A stretch of DNA of 64,000 nucleotides from Apostichopus parvimensis (lineage: Eukaryota > Echinodermata > Holothuroidea > Aspidochirotida > Stichopodidae): positions 1 through 64,000 of the forward strand of contig KN883555.1 in the NCBI GenBank assembly GCA_000934455.1, in the 5' to 3' direction. The notes below the pieces were generated by a model that was not told the origin of the DNA, ran no database searches, and saw nothing but the letters and a program-made list of their open reading frames with translations. The translations under genes and the position numbers were made by a program. This document shows positions 37,901 through 49,900 of this stretch, one piece after another. Within the stretch, counting starts at the first letter, position 1, and every line of letters begins with the position of its first letter.

Positions 37901-40900
37901 TTGAATAAAACCAAGATCATGATGCATTAACTTGAAAATGATAGTAGTACAAAAGGAGCCTGTTGTACTTGTTGGAGAAGCAATCTGGAAAATGAGAAAT
38001 ATTTCTCACCATTTGAAATCAACTTTAATGACCACAATTTCGACTTACCATTTGCTGCTATTTCACTACAGACTGTTTAGATTCAGACAAAAAGGACATG
38101 CTAACAATTTTTTTCCTCCGTTTTTAAAGGCTATGGAGGACCAGTCGTGCAAATTAAAATATTGCAACAATTTCAATTCCTGACTGAGATGGATTACGAT
38201 TGAACTAAGTCTTCTGGCAACTAGGAAGAAACAGCACAGAATCCCAGCCATGAGACATTCACAACTGCTGACTGAGATGGTCTAGTTTTGTAAATTTTTG
38301 AAAATTAGGCATCTGGCAACTAGAGAGAAACAGTACGATGGGAATATTCAGTGATGGTCAATACTCACTTTAACAGTATTTCCTGTATTGCAATGAGACA
38401 CATGGGAAGCTAAAAAATGGTAAACTCACCTGCACTTTTCAGGATGTTCCTCTCTTCTGGTGTGAAAGTCCAGAGATATTTTAGCATCCAAACCAATTCC
38501 CAAGTAGTTATTCATGACACAGGTTTCTGTAAATCCATCACTGAAAATGTCAAAAGTTATTGTATGTTAAGTTAAATTAAATGTTCACTTCCTTCCAAAT
38601 CATGAGGAGTGGGGATGTGGGAGATGGAGCTGTTTGAAATGATTTCCAGTTAAATCCTACCTTTAAGAAAAAGGAAAACCTTACTCTGCATTATTCAAAA
38701 TGTATAAAAGAAAGATGGAAAATATACTTACACACATTCCAGACCTTGGTCCATGAGAGGAGAAGCTGCGGCACAAAGGGCATCGGCATTAGCTAGGAGC
38801 ACCTTACTGATTAAACCCCCAGCGTTGATGCCTCCACTGATGCCTAAAGGAATTGAGAGGATAGTACATAATTAACAAGGTTGAAATGTTTATTAGAGGA
38901 TTAAAGGCATTGAAGACTCGTCCCAAACCTCGTGCCCCCATCTGAAAATGTTAACTTTCCGTTGTTTGCAAGTGAAGTTTTTTTCTTGTTGCTACAAAAT
39001 GCAGACAGTAATGAAATGTGATACCTTGATATCTTTTATCTAGACCTGAGATGTCCATCGCTGCTGCTATGTACACTGTGTTGTGGGTATTGACCGTAGC
39101 TGTATGTATTGACTGTACACGTGTCTAATTACCGACGGTAGCAAGCTGTGTGTGTATTTTCTGGGATCGATGGTGGTGTCTAACACTTCTGTTACACCTC
39201 ATTTGAAACTACGTCAGATTACCGGCATCAGATGTTTCTCTGTGTGCGAGTCTTCACACCCTTTAAGGACGTACCCAAGAAATATATCTACATTCCCCAA
39301 TTTTGTCCACATGGCAGTATCAAATCACTAACATTTTTTCTGCATGAAAATCTACAAATATTAAACTACTCTGTCAATGAGAAAGTACCAAAACCATCTG
39401 GAAACTGGAAGAAGCTTCATTTCTGGTCGTAGAAAGCTCTGTTTGGAAGGAAGCTGATTGTGTTTGCAACATCATTTCTATCACTGGTCATATTGTCTTA
39501 TTGCTTTTGTACACAAACTGATGCACCGTCTAATAAATTACTAGTGGAGTGCAATAGTATACAAATAATGAATGGTTATGAGTGCAATAGTGCAAATATT
39601 TCATGAGTTGAAAGATGGAACAAATTACATCTTTCAACGAATGAAATATTTGCACTATTGCACAAATTGAAACCATTCATTATTTGTTTTATACAACACC
39701 TTCAGAATTGGATATTTGTATTATAGATGGGTAAAATGCACTCATGCAGCAGATTGTTTTGAACAGACAGGATTCTCTGCTCTCCTTACCATTGAAAAAA
39801 GTGCTATCAAAAAAGTATAACCCATGGTTCTATTTCATAGAGTGGAACAGAGCGGATTTTGCATGCAATCGACGAGCAATTGACCAATCAAATGGCCGGA
39901 ATATAATTAGGTGTTGTATAATGTGTTATAGCAGATGAACCCATAAATCTTTATACAAAAGAAACCTATTTCGCTTTTCTAAAAAAAACACTGAGATGAG
40001 GCCTCTGACAGTTACGTATCAGAATATGCTGTACCTAGGTATCATAGCCTACCACACAATTATCAATGGGCATTGGAACTGTTGTATGTTCTTGAGCACA
40101 TCTCTGAGTTATTGTCTGAATTTACTCTAAATAAGATTACAGTTGAGTTTTGCCAAATGGAGGAATAAAGTGCCACCGCCTAACTGTAGAACCCTGAACC
40201 CCCCCCCCCCCCCTCCCCATTAATGACAGTCCCATTAAATGACAACATGGCAACACCCCTCATTCGTAAAATCTTTCATCTAACTACAGTCGAGCGAATT
40301 TAGAATTTGGGCCTCTCACCCCCATCCCTCCCATACCTCTGTGATCCTGTGCATGTCACTGAACTTAAGGGTCTCTCTATTTCATTGCCTGCTCCAACCC
40401 AGATTTATCTCAAAATATTAAAACTGAAAGCAAAATATGAAGATCGATTCAAAACCAGCACAATGAAAGAGAAAACTGTAAAAAGGTGGGTTGGAAAGGA
40501 GAAAAGCTCACTTTTACTGAGCATAGGGTTAGACCTTCCCAGACTTGGTCCAAGTAGAGTGTCCAGCCCTGAGAAAGATAACAAAATGAGCATTTATTAA
40601 AATTAAACTCACACATTTCATTCATTAACTGCCAATGTGACTACTTTTCCTGCCAATCTTTTATAAGTGGGTTACAAAAAAAATGCATCAAAGCAGTTAA
40701 ACTTTTTTTTTTTGAGTATTATAATCAGATTATAACCTTTTTTGGAGGAATCAAAAACCATCACATGCTTGCATATCAGACTTTTTGATACACAGAGTTT
40801 TTTTATCAGTTTAATCTGAAGGTTCTTGCATGGGATGCTGAGACTTTGTGACTTAAGATCTAAAATTTAACTATTATTTTTATAACATATCTGTTAATAT

Positions 40901-43900
40901 TGATATCAGTCAATTCACTTCATTAAATGTGAACTATATAGATGTCAAGGCTACCTGCACCGAGTTTAAATTGTGCATTTTTTAAAAATTCTTCTTCTTT
41001 TTAGCTGACAATGGAACTTTTTCCTGCATTTTTTCGTTACTCAAATACCTAAATGAAAAATCTTGAGAGTTTACCTTTTTGCCTTTGGTTCAATTCACTT
41101 TTTTTTTTTAAGATATTAGTACAAAAAACATTGACATATTTTATGTACCATTTGCTTTTAAAGTTCTGTAATAACCACACAATGTTATGCAGAGAAATAT
41201 CATATACTATGGGNNNNNNNNNNNNNNNNNNNNNNNNNNNNNNNNNNNNNNNNNNNNNNNNNNAATTGGATATTTGTATTATAGATGGGTAAAATGCACT
41301 CATGCAGCAGATTGTTTTGAACAGACAGGATTCTCTGCTCTCCTTACCATTGAAAAAAGTGCTATCAAAAAAGTATAACCCATGGTTCTATTTCATAGAG
41401 TGGAACAGAGCGGATTTTGCATGCAATCGACGAGCAATTGACCAATCAAATGGCCGGAATATAATTAGGTGTTGTATAATGTGTTATAGCAGATGAACCC
41501 ATAAATCTTTATACAAAAGAAACCTATTTCGCTTTTCTAAAAAAAACACTGAGATGAGGCCTCTGACAGTTACGTATCAGAATATGCTGTACCTAGGTAT
41601 CATAGCCTACCACACAATTATCAATGGGCATTGGAACTGTTGTATGTTCTTGAGCACATCTCTGAGTTATTGTCTGAATTTACTCTAAATAAGATTACAG
41701 TTGAGTTTTGCCAAATGGAGGAATAAAGTGCCACCGCCTAACTGTAGAACCCTGAACCCCCCCCCCCCCCCTCCCCATTAATGACAGTCCCATTAAATGA
41801 CAACATGGCAACACCCCTCATTCGTAAAATCTTTCATCTAACTACAGTCGAGCGAATTTAGAATTTGGGCCTCTCACCCCCATCCCTCCCATACCTCTGT
41901 GATCCTGTGCATGTCACTGAACTTAAGGGTCTCTCTATTTCATTGCCTGCTCCAACCCAGATTTATCTCAAAATATTAAAACTGAAAGCAAAATATGAAG
42001 ATCGATTCAAAACCAGCACAATGAAAGAGAAAACTGTAAAAAGGTGGGTTGGAAAGGAGAAAAGCTCACTTTTACTGAGCATAGGGTTAGACCTTCCCAG
42101 ACTTGGTCCAAGTAGAGTGTCCAGCCCTGAGAAAGATAACAAAATGAGCATTTATTAAAATTAAACTCACACATTTCATTCATTAACTGCCAATGTGACT
42201 ACTTTTCCTGCCAATCTTTTATAAGTGGGTTACAAAAAAAATGCATCAAAGCAGTTAAACTTTTTTTTTTTGAGTATTATAATCAGATTATAACCTTTTT
42301 TGGAGGAATCAAAAACCATCACATGCTTGCATATCAGACTTTTTGATACACAGAGTTTTTTTATCAGTTTAATCTGAAGGTTCTTGCATGGGATGCTGAG
42401 ACTTTGTGACTTAAGATCTAAAATTTAACTATTATTTTTATAACATATCTGTTAGTACTGATGGCAGTCAATTCACTTCATTAAATGTGAACTATATAGA
42501 TGTCAAGGCTACCTGCACCGAGTTTAAATTGTGCATTTTTTAAAAATTCTTCTTCTTTTTAGCTGACAATGGAACTTTTTCCTGCATTTTTTCGTTACTC
42601 AAATACCTAAATGAAAAATCTTGAGAGTTTACCTTTTTGCCTTTGGTTCAATTCACTTTTTTTTTTAAGATATTAGTACAAAAAACATTGACATATTTTA
42701 TGTACCATTTGCTTTTAAAGTTCTGTAATAACCACACAATGTTATGCAGAGAAATATCATATACTATGGGGCTTTTAAAGTTCTGTAATAACCACACAAT
42801 GTTATGCAGAGAAATATCATATACTATGGGATGCCAGATATGTTGCAGATGAAAGACATTGATCAACTCTAGCAGTACATGGCTTCTTGGTTATGTCAAC
42901 TCTAGACTCTAGCAACAAGAAGCTTGAAAGAAGAAATTAAAGCTACCGGCTCACACTCAAAGCAAACTAATTAACAGACAGAGAAAGAGAAACATATTAA
43001 AGAATAAGAGCTTGATGATAACTTTCTCCATCAAATCTACAACCAGCAATAATTTAATACTTTGTCACTCAAACACTGGCAATTGACACTGTATGGAAAA
43101 AACACACAATGCCAGAGTACTTACCGTGATACTAAAATACCTGATAAGGGTCAGTTGGATACTGATAGACTATGGGACATGCGATACTGATCAGCAATGG
43201 GACATGGGATAATAATCAGTCATGGGATATTGATCAGCAATGGGACATTAGATACTAATCAGCCATGGGATATGGGATACTAATCAGACATGGGATATGG
43301 GATAATAATCAGCTACATGGGATACTGATCACCTAAATGGGACAAAACCAGGGATACTATTCAGCTATGGAACATGAGATACTAATCAGCCATGGCACAT
43401 GGGATATTGATCAGCTACGTTGGGAAATGGGATACTAATCAGCCAAAGGATACTAATCAGCCAAGGTATATTGATCAACCATGGGATACTGATCAACCAG
43501 GGATACTAATCAGACAAGGGATACTGATCAACCATGGGATACTGATCAACCATGGGATACTAATCAGCCAAGGGATACTAATCAGCCAAGGTATATTGAT
43601 CAACCATGGGATACTGATCAACCAAGGGATACTAATCAGCCATGGGATACTAATCAGCCAGGGATACTAATCAGCCATGGGATACTAACCAGCCAACGGA
43701 TACTGATCAGCCAAGGGATACTAATCAGCCATGGGATACTAATCAACCAGGGATACTAATCAGCCAAGGGATACTGATCAACCATGGGATACTAATCAGC
43801 ATACTAATCAGCCATGGGATACTAATCAGCCATGGGATACTAATCAGCCATGGGATACTAATCAGCCATGGGATACTAATCAGCCATGGGATTCTAATTA

Positions 43901-46900
43901 GCCATGGGGTACTAATCAACCATGGGATACTAACCAGGCATGGAATACTCTAATCAGCCATGGGATACTAATCAGCCATGGGATTCTAATTAGCCATGGG
44001 ATACTAATCTGCCATGGGATACTAATCAGCCATGGGATTCTAATTAGCCATGGGATACTAATCAGCCATGGGACTACTAGTCAGCCATGGGATACTGATC
44101 AACCATGGGATACTAATCAGCCATGGGATACTAATCAGCCGGATACTAATCAGCCATGAGATACTAATCTGCCATGGGATACTAATCAACCAAGGGATAC
44201 TAATCAGCCTTGGGATAATAATCAGCCATGGGATTCTAATCAGCCATGGGATACTGATCAACCATGGGATTCTAATCAGCCATGGGATACTAATCAGCCA
44301 TGGGATACTAATCAGCCAGGGATACTAATCAGCCAAGGGATACTGATCAACCATGGGATACTAATCAGCCATGGGATACTAATCAGCCATGGGATACTGA
44401 TCAACCATGGGATACTAATCAGCCATGGGATACTAATCAGCCAGGGATACTAATCAGCCAGGGATACTTATAACCATGGGATTCTAATTAGCCATGGGAT
44501 ACTAATCAGCCATGGGATACTAATCAGCCATGGGATTACTAATCAGCCATGGGATACTAATCAGCCATGGGATACTAATCAGGCATGGGTTACTGAGTAT
44601 GAGCATAGGATACCAACCAGCCAATAATATTTTTCTTGGGTATAAGCTATTTACCATGGGTGTAGGATGCTAATCCTTGCAGAGTATAGGGTACCTACAG
44701 TATCAGCCCTGGATGCAAGCAGGGTACCAATGAGCCATGGATGCAAGGTGCTTAATATGAGCCACAGGTGCACGTAGGTTACTAAAAAAGCCATGGATGT
44801 AGGGTTTTTACCAACCATGGGTTTGGTATAACTATCAACCGTGTGTGCAGGATAACGATGAGAGGGAGGTATAGGGATACCAGCCAATCATATGAATAGG
44901 GTACTTGTGAGTGTGGGTTAGTCATTACCCATGGGTGTAGTGAACTTATCAAACACAAGTGTACAGACTGGGTCTGAGTTTGTTTGCAGATGGGTAGAGT
45001 GGAGTGAGGTTGCCTGAGCTTTATATCATAAAACTTGACCCAAGATGTTTTTCAACATCCTTCAAAGGTCAAACAAGTGTATGTGTTGTTAAAGGTATGG
45101 ATTGCAGAGTGGATGTGGACATTGAGACATTTTACACACACACAGATTACACTTATGACAGAAAGGACAATAAAGAACATCTACCGCAGGAATAAGACCA
45201 AGAAACAAGATAAACAATGACAACACACATTCTTAAACTGAGAGCAATTTACTACTAGGGTTGCTAAAATAATATTGTACATCACCCCCCCCACCACCAC
45301 TCCAATTGAATGCAAAAGAAAAAGAAAAAAAGAAAGAACAATGGGGAAAAAACTGAAGTCAAAATTTTAATAACTGCCTATGTTGAAATATTTCTTTTGA
45401 GAAATATGGTTTATGAATATTTCTTCTACATGGTCATCATGATAAATATTCAACAATTGTGGGTGGCTTCTATGAGCACTATCAAAAAATTAGGATCATT
45501 GGTCGAACTATGTTCAAAATTCTGCAAATGAATGACCATTGAAACAGCATGTAACAGAAGGATTCTAGAATATTCAGAAATGAAAAGAAACAAATGCACA
45601 AGTTAATTTGTTGTTGTTGTTGCATTGTACTTTAAGATTTTCAGTATTCAGGGTTTTACCCAAGCTCTTTTACCAAAAGTTTTACCCAAGCTCTTTCTTT
45701 AAGATAATATATAGAAAACTGCACACAGGGTGACTCCTGTGACTTTCAATAGCATTATTACCATTTCTTGACTGAATTAAATTAAGGGAGATGTTTATAA
45801 TTTCAGACCTCCCAAGATGTTGAGGGTCAATTTTTTAGGAAAGCCAGAATCGAATGAAAAGAAAACATTTGCAAACAAGTTTCTAGTCCTGTTGAAACTG
45901 CCTTCTTGCTACATTTGAGGGTTATACAAAGCCCTGCAAATCCGATGCGATGCCCCTTTTCAAATTTGGTATCTCACATTAGGAAGGGCTGCAGGGTAGT
46001 GAGAACAGGGAACCGTCTCCTCTCAATGAAAAATGTCGAGTTTCGTTGCGAGCTGTAACACCTGGAAGGGCAAGCAGGATGTTTCAGCAGAACAAACCAG
46101 GGATCTTTGCCCCCCTTCTTCCCCCCCCCAAACACACACCCAACAATAGTCTTCCATATAAACTATAAAATAAAAGAGTCAAATTTATTCAAAAACAGAA
46201 TACACATCCAATTGAAAGAAGAAAAAGGCATTTTTTGAAGAATTTAATCTTCATGCTCTGCTGTCTACTTTCTAAAACTTTCTAACTAGAGAAATCAGTA
46301 AACTGGCATATGTTTTAAAAGCTTTCAGGTACATGTACACCATGTTATTTTACAACGGACTTCCACGATACGAGCACGATGGGGAGAGAGCAGGGCAAAG
46401 CACGACAAAGATCACGTAAAACAAAGAATGGGAAAATAACCTTCCTGAGAGTGGAGGAAGGATATTCTAGTTCACAGAAAACATGACTTTTAATAAACAA
46501 GAAACTTAAATCACAGCAAAAACACAAACACATAAAAACAATTTTGGGAGGCAAGTTCCCACACAGGAGGGAGAGGAGACAACAATTTGTCAAAATACAA
46601 TCACTGCAAGAGACTTTAAAGTGATTTGGTATACTCATTATTAATATGGACACATATGATTGATAGATTGGTGGATGAATTGGTTAATCGATGGATAGAT
46701 TGATGAATTGATTGATCAAGTGATGGATTGACTTATTGAGTGAAGGATTAACTGATGGGTTGATTGAATGGTTAATTGATGGACAGATTGATCGGCTGAT
46801 GGATTGATTGATATATTGATGAATTGATTGATCAAGTGATAGATTGACTTATTGAGTGAAGGATTGACTGATGGGTTGATTGAATTGTTAATTGATGGAC

Positions 46901-49900
46901 ATATTGATCAGCTGATGGATTGATTGATAGACTGATGAATTGATTGATCAAGTGATAGATTGACTTATTGAGTGAAGGATTGACTGATGGGTTGATTGAA
47001 TGGTTAATTGATGGACATATTGATCAGCCGATGGATTGATAGATTGATGAATTGATTGATCAAGTGATAGATTGACTGATGGATTGATTGAATGGTAAAT
47101 TGATGGATAGATTGATTGATAGATGAATTGATTGATCAACTGATAGATTGACTAACTGAGTAATGGCTTGACTGATGGATTGATTGAATGGTTAATTGAT
47201 GGACAGATTGATTGGCTGATGGATTGATTGATAGATTGATGAATTGATTGATCAAGTGATAGATTGACTGATGGATTGAATGAATGGTTAATTGATGGAC
47301 AGATTGATTGATAGTTTGATGAATTGATTGATCAACTGATAGATTGACTAACTGAGTAATGGCTTGACTGATGGATTGATTGAATGGTTAATTGTAGACA
47401 GATTGATTGATTGATGAATCGTTTGACTGACTGAGTGATGGATTGATAGATTCATTGACTAATTAAGTGATGGATTAATTGCTGTGAAAAACAATTAGCA
47501 AATTCTAGATGAGTGCTATGTTATTAGAGAGGATAATTCTATGCTGATCATTGTTCCAACAAAGTGGAGTCTAAAGTTTGAGACTAGTTCTACTTCTCCA
47601 AAATCACAAGCTTTTAATCATGAAAAGAAAAACAACAGTCAATGGATGAAAGTTATGGAAGCTGGTGTGTGGTCCATATCTTGATTTTAAGTAGGCTTTA
47701 TTAGCAGAGATTGTAAAGATTGTATAATTTCTGAGTTTATTCTCATTGCTGAGGAATCTGAAGTACATTACGATGGACTAAAATTCGCCAAGGCGTGACC
47801 CTGCTGTCAAGTAGCTGTCTATGCTACATGTTAAAAATATTACACCCCCTAGGGTACTCCCCACCATAAAATAAATATTTAATACCTTCTTCTTACAGGT
47901 CTATCTGCTCTATTCCTGTTTCATGGATTCAAATACCCCCCCCCCCATCCACCAGCCCAAAATGGTGCAGTCAGATGGTAAAGTATATCCACTGCAATAA
48001 CATCTTCAACCCGGGTTCTATAAGACGTTGGTACATCTGCCATGGAACTTGGTAGGGCTACATAATGTGATGATACCAATTTAAAAAAAAAATGAGGGTA
48101 ACAGCATTTGCTGAGGTACCTCTGTCTGATTTAACTCTAATTTAACTGACAAATCATACAATTTGCATTTTTAAAAAAAAAAATGTTTTCATTATTTAAT
48201 ACCGCAGAACAGTCTAGAATACTCTTAAATAAAATATTGAATGAATCAACTGTATGAAGGAACTAAAAGATGTGATGTCACCCCTCTGAGTAGATTAACA
48301 GGTTTGATGTCGCCCCTCAGAATAAATGATGTGATGTCACCATTGAATGAACTACCAGATGTGACATCACCTTTCTGAGTGAAAAAAAAGATGTGATGTC
48401 ACCCGTCTGAGTGAATTAAAAGGTTTGATGTCGCCCCTCAGAATAAATAAATGATGTGATGTCACCATTGAATGAACTACCAGATGTGATGTCATCCTTC
48501 TGAGTGAATAAAAAGATGTGACGTCACCCTTCTGAGTGAATTAAAAGGTTTGATGTAGTCCCTTAGAATAAATAAAAGACGTGATGTCACCCATTGAATG
48601 AACTAAAAGATGTGATGTCACCCCTCTGAATGAATGAACAGATGTGATGTCACCCCTCTGAATGAATTAAATGGTTTGATGTCGCCCCTCAGATATAAAT
48701 AAATGATGTGATGTCACCATTGAATGAACTAAAAGATGTGATGTCAACCTTCTGAGTGAATAACAAGATGTGACGTCACTCCTCTGAGTGAACTAAAAGG
48801 TGTGATGGCGCCCCTCAGAATGAACTAAAAGATGTGATATCACCCCTCTGAGTGAATTAACAGATGCGATGTCACCCCTCGGAATGAACTAAAAGATGTG
48901 ATGTCACCCCTCTGAATAAACGACCAGATGTGATGTCACCCATCTTGGTGAATTTACAGGTGCGATGTCACCCCTCGGAATGATCTAAAAGATGTGATAT
49001 CACACCTCTGAGTGAATAAACAGATGTGACGTCACCCTTCTGCGTGAGTTAAAAGAGATGTTCATTCATCTCTAGCTACAACTAAGGGTGAACAGCATAC
49101 ATCCTCTCAAAGTATCAAAGCAGGACTGATCCATGACAAGAAATGACAGAGAGAACATGAAAGAGTCTGCATGCTAAGACAGGTTACACTACAAAGCAGT
49201 TTAAAAGAAACAGACAAACCACACAGAAAAGAGGTGCAAAAAGTAGCATTCCACAACAAGGTCTTGCTTTGTTTTTGTAATGCAGTTGCCCAAGAAATCG
49301 ACTTGCCTGGCATATATGACAGATTTTCCACACTACCAAACCTCTGGGCCAGTCCCACCGGCCCCACTGAAGCAGGGCTTCCCTGACTGACGCGACGCAT
49401 CCGGAACGGGGAACGTGGGGACTTTGGTAAGTCCTTTTCTACATAGGGTGGATAACGTTGAAAAGAATTGTGATGCAAGACAGATGGCGAGGGAGAAAAG
49501 AAGGTGGAAGGGGAGGGAGCATTGTAAATATGAGAGGTAACAAAAGTTACGAGACAAATCACTTTGGAGTTAGAGGATTTAGGAATGCTTTGTGTTGTTG
49601 AACAAAAACTAAAATACACGTAAATTTGAATTAGTGAGTTACATTTGTTGTTTAAAAGAACATTAAAGGCAGACACAAAGTTAGGATTGTGACCTACAAA
49701 TTTTACGAGACAATTGATAAAAAAATATATATATATATTTTAGAGGACAGTTTGAATTCGATATTTCGAAAATTTGAACTTAGTTTTGTCTCAAACTTCA
49801 ATTTTGCCCTGCGGAATTTCTCCTCAAGAAATATTCAGACCTTTGTGGTAGGTGTTGGAAGGTATTGGCCATCTGGGATCTGGATTAATGTTGGTTTAAC

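Larger units (their letters stand above)
38844..49306 (-). other. 10.5 kb DGK intron with GC donor, filled with repeats
   Basis: The donor is GCAAGT (49306-49301) and the acceptor TTTAG (ends 38844). Contents from right to left: a 31 bp array, a 116 bp array, an 18 bp array, a 1.5 kb duplication with an N gap, and a hairpin element. No further coding exon is needed, since both flanking exons agree in phase. A small exon inside cannot be ruled out. Confidence 0.65.

Noticed and set aside
40307-42158. 97-codon frame present twice
   Set aside because: Same sequence in both copies of the duplicated block, no domain, inside a DGK intron.
43392-44328. Open frames with GILISH repeats on + and mirror frames on -
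   Set aside because: Direct by-product of the 18 bp minisatellite; no start context, splice sites or family.
48255-49060. CRISPR-like array
   Set aside because: Units are head to tail without unique spacers, in an animal intron.
49107-49676. 189-codon minus-strand frame as a separate gene
   Set aside because: It is the DGK exon 49307-49438 read on into both flanking introns.
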